DNA of 64,000 nt from Pseudoalteromonas flavipulchra NCIMB 2033 = ATCC BAA-314. Its GTDB lineage: Bacteria > Pseudomonadota > Gammaproteobacteria > Enterobacterales > Alteromonadaceae. The DNA is taken from NCBI GenBank assembly GCA_000814665.1, contig JWIH01000011.1:62001-126000 (forward strand), read 5' to 3'. A model generated the notes under the pieces. It saw nothing but the letters and a program-made list of their open reading frames with translations. It was not told the DNA's origin and did no database searches. The position numbers and the translations under genes were made by a program. Below, piece after piece: positions 45,526 through 52,845 of the stretch (positions are counted from its first letter, which is position 1; each line of letters starts with the position of its first letter).

Positions 45526-45535
45526 AGGGTGTTTT

Positions 45536-46324
45536 TTAAGCAGCTCGGAGCTGGTCAAATGTCAGATTTTCGGCTTTGCCTGTTTTCAGGTGGATAACTT
45601 TTGGCTCAATATTCCCTATTCCCCCCTTACTTTTTACCAAATAATAAAGCCGCTCATCTTCATAACGAGCATTCAGTTTACTTATCAGATAAATGTCCGT
45701 TAATTCCGCATCCAACTCCACAGAGACGCGCTTTGCATCCGCTTGCGCCTCCTGCGCACCAAGCACTTTACGTGGCGAAATATTCCAGATGGTTTTGGGC
45801 ACTTCCTGCGAACGCTGAAACACCGTGTGCAAAATCACACCGAATTTTCGCCCACCCGTTGCCAACTCACCGATGATTGAATCGTCTTTGCCTGCGGTGT
45901 CGCTTAACCTGGCGAGTTCTTCAATCACAACATGTAGTTCACGATTGCCGTCTGCGGCTTCCCACATCAATTGACCAAACCAATAGAGCTCGGCTTGCTT
46001 GGCTTTTTTGAGCTGCTCGCCTTTGAGGGATTTAGGGAACTCAGGGCTGTACGCCACAACAAACTTTTTACCCGAACGCCACGCTTCCACAAACGCCTGA
46101 GCAAATTGCTTGCGATTTGCGTAGTGATACACCGCACGGCCACCCAAACCATTAAAATGACCGCGCTTACGGCCATCGTATTTATAATCGCCGTATAAAT
46201 CGAAAATCGCGCATTGGTCGCCCACCATATTCAGCAACTTAACGGCGGTAGTTTTACCGCCGCCAGTTCCCGCCAAATAACATACATGCTTTGCTTTTAA
46301 AGCATTGTTAGAGTTAATGGCCAC
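45536..46324 (-). CDS. Genome-packaging ATPase, PM2 P9-like (FtsK/HerA superfamily)
   Basis: This ~262-aa ATPase has Walker A AGTGGGKTTAVKLL near residue 20 and Walker B ELHVVIEELARL near 128. It has the sensor-like KFGVILHTVFQRSQEVPK that is typical of the HerA/FtsK-type packaging ATPases of double-jelly-roll phages. It should pump DNA into the preformed capsid. The start is likely GTG at 46324, since GGAGG ends 6 bases upstream; the open frame reaches 46330. No TM segment is obvious. Confidence 0.87.
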   Translation of the reverse strand: MAINSNNALKAKHVCYLAGTGGGKTTAVKLLNMVGDQCAIFDLYGDYKYDGRKRGHFNGLGGRAVYHYANRKQFAQAFVEAWRSGKKFVVAYSPEFPKSLKGEQLKKAKQAELYWFGQLMWEAADGNRELHVVIEELARLSDTAGKDDSIIGELATGGRKFGVILHTVFQRSQEVPKTIWNISPRKVLGAQEAQADAKRVSVELDAELTDIYLISKLNARYEDERLYYLVKSKGGIGNIEPKVIHLKTGKAENLTFDQLRAA

Positions 46325-46838
46325 TAACAACCTCCGTATTTTCGCTATTTAATTCGCCCTTGGTGTTCTCTTTTTCGTACGCCTTAATTTGCTTAAATAC
46401 CGAAATTGCAGCAGTGCCAAGAACAAGGCCGAGTTCAATTTCTTCTTTCCACTTCACCATCCACGAGGGCATCCCGCCCTTGCAGTATTTACGCACCACA
46501 GGCGCAGCCTTTTCTGCAATCACCTCTCGAGTGTCGTTATCAATGGTCACAGGGGCTTCAATGGTTGATTCGATAAAGTCAGCCAGCGAAGAAACGCCAT
46601 ACCCAGCCAGCGCACTAATATCGCTCTCGGTCATTTCTTCCGATTCAGCAACCTCCCCCACTTGCTCATCCTGAACAGCCGTGAATTTATCTAGATGGCT
46701 GTATTCGTCCACCTGTGGCGATTGCTGCAACTCCGATTGCGCCGATTGCGAGCCACCCCCAAAAGTTAAATCCTCCATCGCCGTCGCTATCGCTGTTTTC
46801 TGTAGTTCCGCTGGTAAGTCGTTCGCCTGATTCTGCAT
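46314..46838 (-). CDS. Prophage protein overlapping its upstream neighbour by 152 bases
   Basis: The 174-aa product has an acidic, Gln/Ser-rich N-terminal half and a weakly hydrophobic segment near the C-terminus (LGLVLGTAAISVF). ATG 46838 has TAGGAG 9 bases upstream, so the long overlap with the zinc-ribbon gene in another frame seems real. It overlaps the ATPase gene start by 11 bases. No family is recognised; the position just upstream of the ATPase suggests a packaging or membrane role. Confidence 0.65.
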   Translation of the reverse strand: MQNQANDLPAELQKTAIATAMEDLTFGGGSQSAQSELQQSPQVDEYSHLDKFTAVQDEQVGEVAESEEMTESDISALAGYGVSSLADFIESTIEAPVTIDNDTREVIAEKAAPVVRKYCKGGMPSWMVKWKEEIELGLVLGTAAISVFKQIKAYEKENTKGELNSENTEVVSGH

Positions 46839-47148
46839 GTTCGTTTGCTCCTAGTTCGCTAATTTGTTCTGTTTGTGGCACCCATTCATCGGGTGCGGGA
46901 TTGTGTAAAACCACCTGCGTTTGCATTTCGCTATTTTCGCTCTGCAACGCTTGTGGTTGCTGGGGTTGCTGTTTAATGGCTTTTGCCCATTTCGCTTGCA
47001 AATTCGCCCCGCTTCGCTGGTCTAATCCGCAGTTTTTGCAGTGCAAATACAACAGCTGTTTGCCATTTTTGCGGCGGCGTATGCTGGCGAACGTGCCGCA
47101 GCCGTCACACTCAATTACGCCTAGTTCCTCGTTAGTCGATTTCGCCAT
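46687..47148 (-). CDS. Zinc-ribbon protein with C-terminal membrane helix
   Basis: The 153-aa protein has an N-terminal zinc ribbon (CDGCG near residue 14, CKNCG near 37), a Gln-rich linker and a C-terminal hydrophobic helix (FWGWLAIGAIGVAAIA). PM2 encodes a zinc-finger transcription factor, P14, that activates late genes; this gene, at the end of the early operon, could be its counterpart. The C-terminal TM helix is unusual for a transcription factor and argues for caution. Confidence 0.65.
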   Translation of the reverse strand: MAKSTNEELGVIECDGCGTFASIRRRKNGKQLLYLHCKNCGLDQRSGANLQAKWAKAIKQQPQQPQALQSENSEMQTQVVLHNPAPDEWVPQTEQISELGANEHAESGERLTSGTTENSDSDGDGGFNFWGWLAIGAIGVAAIATGGRIQPSR

Positions 47149-47314
47149 ATTGCATTGCCTCCAAAGATTCTATTCGGCTTGCCATTTCTGACATTAGCGA
47201 CACCGTGTCATCAAGCGCGGCCTCTGCCAGTCTAATTTTTTTACCTACCTGAATGGCTGGTAGCTGTTTCGCCTCATTAATTTTTCCAGCGATTTTTACG
47301 ATTTTTTGCTGCAC
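47132..47314 (-). CDS. 60-aa coiled-coil prophage protein
   Basis: The small product has heptad-like patterning (LAEAALDDTVSLMSEMASRI) and no membrane segment. It sits between the TM protein (2-base gap) and the zinc-ribbon gene (17-base overlap). Function is unknown. Confidence 0.55.
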   Translation of the reverse strand: MQQKIVKIAGKINEAKQLPAIQVGKKIRLAEAALDDTVSLMSEMASRIESLEAMQYGEID

Positions 47315-47316
47315 TT

Positions 47317-47520
47317 TTAATTCTCCTCAGATTCCCAATGCTCATACTTTTTCACCCACTCCACACGCTCAACTTTGCATGTAATTTTGATGCCCGATTG
47401 CTCTAAACCACCATTGATACACTCGTCCAGCATCTCACCAAAAACACTGTCCCTTAACGCTCCATAAACCACGATTAACAGGCATATCACGCCCGTTGCC
47501 AGTTTGTGCCCATCACGCAT
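47317..47520 (-). CDS. 67-aa prophage membrane protein
   Basis: The product has one N-terminal hydrophobic segment (LATGVICLLIVVYGAL) followed by a charged domain with two Cys. It overlaps the end of the replication gene by 8 bases. Function is unknown. Confidence 0.55.
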   Translation of the reverse strand: MRDGHKLATGVICLLIVVYGALRDSVFGEMLDECINGGLEQSGIKITCKVERVEWVKKYEHWESEEN

Positions 47521-49447
47521 AACTCATTGACTCCTGCATTAGATTCCCGCCGCGAACCCAGTAATGAGTTACGGTTTGGTTGATTTCATCATCTTCTTGG
47601 TAAGTTGCCCCCCGCATGACTGCATTGCGATGCTCAGGGGGTATTAAATGAATGGGGTTTGCTTTTTCCCCATGCCCAATCTGCCAATCATTGGCTGGGG
47701 TATTACAGTTATTTCCAGTGCTCCAAGGAGAGTCGCTGTCGCTCCTCTTTAAAAGCCATTGCGTAACCCGAGTGACATAGGTAAACCCGCGCGATGCGAT
47801 ACCTATGGTGCGCTGTTTTGGCTCTCCGTATGCGTTAGCGCCGTTTTCTTCCTTGGCTAGCTCTACTGGCCTTGATTGCTCACCCAATGCGCCGCCGAGC
47901 AATTCAATAAACTCAGCAAACCGACTGTTATCTGCGGCCTCGAATATCTCTTTTGCGATTTCAGACAATTTTTCGACTGACTCTTTAGGCACACGGCGAA
48001 ACTCGCGCCAAATACCAACAGGCGCCCCACCGATAAATTGAAATTGCCGAATACGCCAACGGCTAGCCCATGCCGCTACATTCATCACAATGCCGTTTTC
48101 AGGCTCAATAGGTAGCCCCGTTTCGTCATCAAACATATCGCCCATGTGCGCGCCGTTTATGTTCTTGGAAATGTATTTGATGATGTACGACACGGCATCG
48201 CCTTTGCTTTTATCTTCCGGCGTGGCATCAAAACGGTTTTTCGCAGCCCCATCTTCGTCACCATCGTGTTGCAAGGCATAGCGGCGCAGGGTGTTGGTTA
48301 CTGTGGCTTCGTCACTTGGCTTCATAAATAGCACCATGTGCCAGTGCGGGGTTGCATCAGCATGAGGTTCAACAATACGCAAACCAAATACCCCAATTTT
48401 GGCCTTGGATAACTCAGCGCGAACCTTTGCCCACTGCTTTACCAAATACTCTTGGGTTTCACGTGGCGATGCGTTGTTATATTTATCACTGTTTGCGTGG
48501 TACTTAGACGGCGCAGTAACGGTGTAGAACATGCACGCCATGCCTTTTTCCTCTGCCCATTCTTTATAGCCACGAATGCGAACTATCATTTCAATACGCC
48601 TGATTTCAGGGTTAGAAATGGAATGGTCAAAAACGTGTTTCAGGTCGATGGTTTCGCCGTCCTTGCTTTCAAGCTGCATGGACTCAACCCATTCACGTTG
48701 TGACTTTTTGCTGTGGCGGAACTCTTGAACTGCATCTTTGCTGGCATACGGGGAGACCCCTTTTTTAACCAGACCCATAGTGATATTTAAATGCTCAAGT
48801 GTGGTGTCGCGTAAACGGTTTAGTTTGCGCAACCACCATTTATCACATTGCATGCGGCGTATTCCGCGCTCTAATCGGTCTGCTAGCAAATTGGTATCGC
48901 AACGCTCCCAACCCTCACTCGTAAGTTTGGATTTGGCGGCGTTAAAAGTGGCTTGATATGGGGGCGTCACCCCTTGCGACATCGTGAAATCATGCATTGC
49001 AATATAACTGGCAAAAACCAGTTGCTCAGCATCTTCAAGAGTCGTGCTTTCATCAAACTCAACAATACCCATTTGCTGGCAAATCGTGGTGATCTGCTTA
49101 GCTTTATCTTTACGGGCTTTTTTGCTGTTTAATTCGCGGATAGTAAGTGGCGAACGGTCAACAATTTCAGTGACTCGCTCAATGGTTTTTCGCAGGTAAA
49201 TATTGGCTGAGCGCTCAGGGTTTTTCGCTGTCTCTGAGTTAAAGCGTTTCGCATACCCATGCGCAGCAATGCGGCGTAAGCGGTTAGTGGGTATTAGCGC
49301 TAAGCGTGATTTAACTTGCTCTGCGACCTTATCAAAACCGAACTTACCCCAACAATGCGGAGCAGCCCTAGTAATGGTAATGGGCTGCATCTTTTCGCTA
49401 TTGCCGACCAGCTCCCAGCAAATTGGTAGTGAACGCGAATCAATCAT
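47513..49447 (-). CDS. Rolling-circle replication initiator (phage GpA-type HUH endonuclease)
   Basis: This 644-aa protein belongs to the P2 gpA / phiX174 A family. The HUH metal site is in PHADATPHWHMVLF (His 368 and 370). The two-tyrosine motif is DAVSYIIKYISKNINGAHM (Tyr 421 and 425, Lys 424 and 428). It nicks the origin and starts rolling-circle replication; the PM2 initiator P12 belongs to the same superfamily. In this family the nick site often lies within the gene itself. It overlaps the gene upstream by 8 bases. Confidence 0.9.
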   Translation of the reverse strand: MIDSRSLPICWELVGNSEKMQPITITRAAPHCWGKFGFDKVAEQVKSRLALIPTNRLRRIAAHGYAKRFNSETAKNPERSANIYLRKTIERVTEIVDRSPLTIRELNSKKARKDKAKQITTICQQMGIVEFDESTTLEDAEQLVFASYIAMHDFTMSQGVTPPYQATFNAAKSKLTSEGWERCDTNLLADRLERGIRRMQCDKWWLRKLNRLRDTTLEHLNITMGLVKKGVSPYASKDAVQEFRHSKKSQREWVESMQLESKDGETIDLKHVFDHSISNPEIRRIEMIVRIRGYKEWAEEKGMACMFYTVTAPSKYHANSDKYNNASPRETQEYLVKQWAKVRAELSKAKIGVFGLRIVEPHADATPHWHMVLFMKPSDEATVTNTLRRYALQHDGDEDGAAKNRFDATPEDKSKGDAVSYIIKYISKNINGAHMGDMFDDETGLPIEPENGIVMNVAAWASRWRIRQFQFIGGAPVGIWREFRRVPKESVEKLSEIAKEIFEAADNSRFAEFIELLGGALGEQSRPVELAKEENGANAYGEPKQRTIGIASRGFTYVTRVTQWLLKRSDSDSPWSTGNNCNTPANDWQIGHGEKANPIHLIPPEHRNAVMRGATYQEDDEINQTVTHYWVRGGNLMQESMSYA

Positions 49448-49688
49448 TTACTAACTCATACGTCATTAGCCAAAAAAACCACATTGGCGCGGTTGATTTT
49501 TTGAACTCGACAGCTAACACCTTGACCTTGCAAAACAGTTGGCCGCTATGGTGGTCGCACAAATTCACTACGTCACCAACAGCGTACGGGGCGTTACCTG
49601 TCATCGTGATAACTGTTCTAACGCACAACCCTGTCTTACCAAACTTATAACTTTTGGGGCAGGTTAGGAGCTTTTTAAAACTGTTCAT
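49440..49688 (-). CDS. Hypothetical prophage protein
   Basis: The 82-aa product has several Cys and His (CPKSY..., NLCDHHSGQLFCKV) and an aromatic C-terminus. It overlaps the gene upstream by one base and the replication gene by 8. No family is recognised; a small beta-barrel is possible from the pattern of strands. Confidence 0.55.
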   Translation of the reverse strand: MNSFKKLLTCPKSYKFGKTGLCVRTVITMTGNAPYAVGDVVNLCDHHSGQLFCKVKVLAVEFKKSTAPMWFFWLMTYELVND

Positions 49689-49954
49689 TAATCACAGCCC
49701 AACAACTCGTCAAGCAGTTCCTGCATCGCCTCGCTAACGTGAATAGCTCCACGCTCGTTAAGAGTGGCAATGTCACAGCGAATTAATTCTACAGCCGCCT
49801 TGTTCTCACTTACGGAAGCCTTTACCTCTTCCTTTTCTTCTTGGGTTAGTTTTTGGTAACACGAAATAACACCCCAGTAGTGTTCGATTCGTTCGTTTGT
49901 TAAAACTAATAGCGATTTCATTTCGACTCGCCACTCATGAGAAATATCACTCAT
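49688..49954 (-). CDS. Hypothetical prophage protein
   Basis: The 88-aa helical, acidic product (KLTQEEKEEVKASVSENKAA) shows no known motif. It is linked by 4-base and 1-base overlaps to its neighbours in the early operon. Confidence 0.55.
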   Translation of the reverse strand: MSDISHEWRVEMKSLLVLTNERIEHYWGVISCYQKLTQEEKEEVKASVSENKAAVELIRCDIATLNERGAIHVSEAMQELLDELLGCD

Positions 49955-50172
49955 TTCGCTACCCCGTACTTTTCTACGTGCTGATAAATCACATCATCTA
50001 ATTTGTGCGCGAAGCGATTAGCACCTGCCAGATACAGTTCATCAACAGCATCTAGCGCTGACTCAACACCTGCGCGGGTTAAACGATTGCCTCTCGCTGG
50101 TAGCTCTTGATTAATGTAAAGGCATTGCTTAATAGCGCGTTTGATAGCAAACATGCGTTGATTTGATTTCAT
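49951..50172 (-). CDS. Small early prophage protein, paralogue B
   Basis: The 73-aa product shares ELPARGNRLTR-x-GVE-x-AL-x-x-VDEL and a C-terminal HVEK with the gene immediately upstream. The two genes are a tandem duplication with 4-base ATGA-type overlaps. The composition is helical and soluble. Function is unknown. Confidence 0.65.
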   Translation of the reverse strand: MKSNQRMFAIKRAIKQCLYINQELPARGNRLTRAGVESALDAVDELYLAGANRFAHKLDDVIYQHVEKYGVAK

Positions 50173-50390
50173 AGCGCTACCTCATGCTTTTCAACATGAA
50201 GACAAACCGCACCGTCTAACAAATGCGCAACAATGTGTAACCCCTCATCATGAAGTTCATCAACCAGCTCAAGGGCTAATTCAACACCCAAGCGAGTCAA
50301 GCGATTACCTCTCGCAGGTAACTCATAAGCAATGTAAGCAAACAGCCTAATGCCTCGTCTGAACAAGTTCGTGAGTTCATTCGGTTTCAT
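50169..50390 (-). CDS. Small early prophage protein, paralogue A
   Basis: The 73-aa product is homologous to the next gene through ELPARGNRLTR, then VDEL and H-x-LD. It overlaps both neighbours by 4 bases. It may be a DNA-binding or host-takeover protein, but no evidence goes beyond its early-operon position. Confidence 0.65.
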   Translation of the reverse strand: MKPNELTNLFRRGIRLFAYIAYELPARGNRLTRLGVELALELVDELHDEGLHIVAHLLDGAVCLHVEKHEVAL

Positions 50391-50638
50391 AACACCACCC
50401 TTTTGCTTGCGCTCATGCGGTTGCGTGCTGCCATCGCCAAAGCGGATTTAAGTAATTGATTGCTGCGTTCGCCGTTGCGTTGGGCGCGGGTTTCTTGCTC
50501 AATGCGCTTTTGCTCGGCTTCGTGCTGCGCTTTGTGTGATTTGATTTGAGCGCGTAATTGGCGGACTTTCATCAACTGGATGTCCCAATGTGATGGCTCT
50601 GTGATTAGCTGGTCGATTTCTACGATTGAATGACTCAT
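50387..50638 (-). CDS. Hypothetical early prophage protein, coiled coil
   Basis: The 83-aa product is rich in Gln, Glu and Arg (KSHKAQHEAEQKRIEQETRA) and is probably a single long helix with a coiled-coil segment. It starts 3 bases after the Cro-like gene. No family is recognised. Confidence 0.55.
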   Translation of the reverse strand: MSHSIVEIDQLITEPSHWDIQLMKVRQLRAQIKSHKAQHEAEQKRIEQETRAQRNGERSNQLLKSALAMAARNRMSASKRVVL

Positions 50639-50641
50639 GAT

Positions 50642-50854
50642 CTAGTCCTTTATTAGAAAAATATCTGGACGTATCTCAGTACGGCTTACATCCGTGGCCT
50701 TTTCAATTTCAACAGCTCTATGGGGCGGAACACCTTTTTTCATCCACCCTGACACCGTTTGTTGGCTAATATTCCCCAATTTCTCAGCTAATTTCTGCTG
50801 ACCTCCAGCAATTTTAATAGCTCTTTTTAACGCATTTAATGGTTTGTTTTCCAT
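50642..50854 (-). CDS. Cro-like / YdaS-family DNA-binding protein
   Basis: The 70-aa protein has a helix-turn-helix (GGQQKLAEKLGNISQQTVSGW) and an EIRPDIF C-terminal motif like YdaS and other Cro-type regulators. It is the first gene of the leftward early operon and is divergent from the CI-like repressor, the classic cro position. It should bind the operators at 50870-50910. Confidence 0.8.
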   Translation of the reverse strand: MENKPLNALKRAIKIAGGQQKLAEKLGNISQQTVSGWMKKGVPPHRAVEIEKATDVSRTEIRPDIFLIKD

Positions 50855-50869
50855 GGTTCACCCCCAATT

Positions 50870-50910
50870 AATACCGAAACTTTTTGTTTTATACCATTTA
50901 ATTCGGTATT
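50870..50910. promoter_or_regulatory. Operators between the cro-like and cI-like genes
   Basis: AATACCGAA at 50870-50878 and TTTAATTCGGTATT at 50897-50910 are inverted copies of one element. The longer site, ATACCATTTAATTCGGTAT (50891-50909), is a dyad. It matches 18 of 19 bases, in opposite orientation, at 52517-52535 upstream of xis/int. Confidence 0.7.
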
Positions 50911-50970
50911 TTGTAAACCACAAACATTGTTTGCTATAGTAGCTAAAAATTTGTCAGTATAGGGAGAGTT

Positions 50971-51465
50971 ATGTTTAACGGTGTCGTTTGCAGTCTGTTT
51001 ATGAGTGAAACAATAGGTTCTAGAATAGAAAAAGCACGTAAAAACAAAGAGCTGACTCAAACCGAGTTCGGAAGGGAAATTGGTTTATCTCAGCAAGCGG
51101 TAGCATCTTTAGAGAAAAGAGATACGATACCCAAACATATTGTAAAAATTTGTCAGATCCTTGGTGTGTCTTACGAGTTTCTCGTAACTGGCGACAAATC
51201 AAACACAGTAAGCACGCAAGTTGATGACGGAAACCTTTACAGTGAAACTGCTATCGTTGAAATGCTACCTATAGCCTTTAATCGAACCATTGTTGCAATG
51301 TCCAAGCACATGCAGGCAAACGGTGAAAAGCTAGATATATTCGAACATAAAGAGGAAATTGCTGACTTTTTAACAAAAAGCTTGATTGGTGAGCTAAGTG
51401 GTGATTACTCTAAGTTCGTGGAGAGTTATAATTCTCTAAGTTCAAAAGTAAAAGGCAAAGGATAA
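50971..51465 (+). CDS. CI-like prophage repressor (XRE family)
   Basis: The 164-aa protein has an N-terminal helix-turn-helix (LTQTEFGREIGLSQQAVASLE) and a C-terminal helical region, with no LexA/CI-type Ser-Lys protease motif that I can see. ATG 50971 has GGGAGAG just upstream; a second ATG at 51001 is also possible. It is divergent from the Cro-like gene and should maintain lysogeny. Without a protease domain, induction may depend on an antirepressor. Confidence 0.8.
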   Translation: MFNGVVCSLFMSETIGSRIEKARKNKELTQTEFGREIGLSQQAVASLEKRDTIPKHIVKICQILGVSYEFLVTGDKSNTVSTQVDDGNLYSETAIVEMLPIAFNRTIVAMSKHMQANGEKLDIFEHKEEIADFLTKSLIGELSGDYSKFVESYNSLSSKVKGKG

Positions 51466-51614
51466 TGAAAAATATTAGTTTCAAGCAATGTTCTAAAGTT
51501 TCAGGCGGTACTAATGGCAATGGTGTAGAACCTCCCAAGCCTGAATCATACAAAACTTCAGTAATATCTGATTCAGGCAGCGAAGCCAATCAACAAATAA
51601 CAAAAAAGAGCTAA
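51465..51614 (+). CDS. 49-aa peptide with double-glycine-leader-like N-terminus
   Basis: Its ATG overlaps the repressor stop (TAATG), so it is coupled to the repressor and expressed in the lysogen. The N-terminus ISFKQCSKVSGG fits the double-glycine leader pattern: hydrophobic at -12, -7 and -4, Ser at -11, and GG at -2/-1. The predicted mature part of ~34 residues is Asn, Pro, Ser and Gly rich. No C39-peptidase transporter lies in the window. It may be a secreted peptide or signal; the match is by eye. Confidence 0.6.
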   Translation: MKNISFKQCSKVSGGTNGNGVEPPKPESYKTSVISDSGSEANQQITKKS

Positions 51615-51630
51615 GCAGCTCTTTTTTGTT
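51599..51630. terminator. Bidirectional terminator after the repressor-peptide operon
   Basis: AACAAAAAAGAGCT and AGCTCTTTTTTGTT form a perfect 14-bp stem with a 4-base loop. It overlaps the peptide stop and serves the convergent membrane-protein gene. Confidence 0.88.
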
Positions 51631-51635
51631 ATGGG

Positions 51636-51935
51636 TTAATCTTTTAATCTCTTTATTCTTTGTATGACCTGATCTCGCTTTTTAGAGTGAGCAATACTTT
51701 CAATAATGACGGCCTCACCGTTAGCAATTCTTAAATCTAAACCTACAGACTCTTCTAACAGCTCCTGACAATCCCTCAGTAACCCATTTTTACCAAAGTC
51801 AAAGTGAATAACATTTTCACTCACTTCCTGTTTTGGCTCCAAGCAATCATCCGTCAGCTTTAACAATTGCTTAAATTTGTAGAACGCAAATGTAAGTAAA
51901 CTTAACACTACTAAAATCAGCACTCCCGCCATCAA
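51636..51935 (-). CDS. Single-TM prophage cargo protein
   Basis: The 99-aa product has an N-terminal TM helix (GVLILVVLSLLTFAFY) and a charged cytoplasmic domain. It overlaps the multi-TM gene upstream by 4 bases. The pair is placed opposite the repressor operon, where phages often carry lysogenic-conversion or exclusion genes. No family is recognised. Confidence 0.65.
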   Translation of the reverse strand: MMAGVLILVVLSLLTFAFYKFKQLLKLTDDCLEPKQEVSENVIHFDFGKNGLLRDCQELLEESVGLDLRIANGEAVIIESIAHSKKRDQVIQRIKRLKD

Positions 51936-52459
51936 ACCACCTGCTTTCTCGAACTATTAAATGAACTAATTAAAATTATAAGGCTATACACAGCCACACA
52001 AATGTTAATAGATGTTATCGCATTTGTGTACAAAAATGCAATCAATAGTAGATCTAAATTAAGCAATACAGATGTTATATATCTGGCAGATTGAATACCA
52101 AGTATCGTAAGAAAAGACAAACTGACGATAATTGCAAATCGTGACGGTGTCGTTTTACTATTTCTATGAAAACTAACTAAAAGACACAAAAACAATAGAT
52201 CCGCAGCAATAAACGATAGATACCAAGTATGCCGGACCAAATCTTTTGTTTCTTCTACTCCGAAAAGACCCGTTAAGTAACCTCCCCAATATTGCATCAA
52301 AGCATTTATTAGTGCCAACAGTACTAAAGTCTTAGCTTCACTATTACTTGAGTTTATGAACACTAAATAGAGAATCGCCACAGTGATGTTAGCAGCAATA
52401 ACCCAATCACCTAGGGTAAACAACAAGTCAACCAAATCCTTACTCCTTTGACGTTGCAA
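51932..52459 (-). CDS. Multi-TM prophage cargo membrane protein
   Basis: The 175-aa product has about five hydrophobic helices and no recognisable transporter motif. It is coupled to the single-TM gene downstream. AT-rich composition relative to the structural genes hints at separate acquisition. Superinfection exclusion is one possible role; there is no direct evidence. Confidence 0.65.
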   Translation of the reverse strand: MQRQRSKDLVDLLFTLGDWVIAANITVAILYLVFINSSNSEAKTLVLLALINALMQYWGGYLTGLFGVEETKDLVRHTWYLSFIAADLLFLCLLVSFHRNSKTTPSRFAIIVSLSFLTILGIQSARYITSVLLNLDLLLIAFLYTNAITSINICVAVYSLIILISSFNSSRKQVV

Positions 52460-52516
52460 CTACGCCTTTAATTTAACACAAATATAACACCAACAAAAAT
52501 AAATACACTTGACCAA

Positions 52517-52566
52517 ATACCGAATTAAATTGTATTTTAAAAACAGAATAACCGAACAAATCGGTT
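52517..52566 (+). promoter_or_regulatory. Repressor-type operators upstream of xis/int
   Basis: ATACCGAATTAAATTGTAT at 52517-52535 is nearly identical to the reverse of the cro/cI operator. A second dyad, AACCGA-N5-TCGGTT, lies at 52550-52566. Together they suggest that the lysogeny repressor or Cro also controls excision and integration. Confidence 0.65.
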
Positions 52567-52614
52567 TTAACTACCAAAAATTGATTTTTCTCATTACAAA
52601 TACTGAGGATAAAT

Positions 52615-52845
52615 ATGCTAAATCAAATGAGTCATATCGGTTCATGGATACCGCAGGAAATGTACTTAAGGGTATACGGAGAGGAAAAAAGCACATTAGA
52701 CGAAAGGATCAGGCGAAAACACTGGGTAAAAGGGACACACTATAACGTTCCGCGAGGTTCAAAAGGTCGTTGGATTAACATTGAAGAGGTAAACAAGTGG
52801 GCAGCGGGACAAATAAGTACATCGGCGTATTTACACGCAAATTAA
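52615..52845 (+). CDS. Excisionase-like DNA-binding protein
   Basis: The 76-aa protein has the winged-helix excisionase pattern: WIPQEMYLRVYGEEKSTLDE, RRKHWVKGTHYNVPRGSKGR, and WINIEEVNKWA. It overlaps the integrase gene by 49 bases, a common xis-int layout. It should bend att DNA and favour excision. Confidence 0.8.
   Translation: MLNQMSHIGSWIPQEMYLRVYGEEKSTLDERIRRKHWVKGTHYNVPRGSKGRWINIEEVNKWAAGQISTSAYLHAN

Noticed and set aside
46715..47191. 158-codon open frame on the plus strand inside the prophage
   Set aside because: It mirrors the zinc-ribbon gene and its neighbours, has a Cys/Pro/Ser-rich shadow composition, and opposes the operon.
50836..51060. 74-codon minus-strand frame over the cro/cI control region
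   Set aside because: It spans the divergent promoters and operators and overlaps the repressor start; the composition is not protein-like.
52509..52745. 78-codon frame upstream of the excisionase
   Set aside because: It overlaps the operators and most of the excisionase in another frame; the excisionase frame has clear family features.
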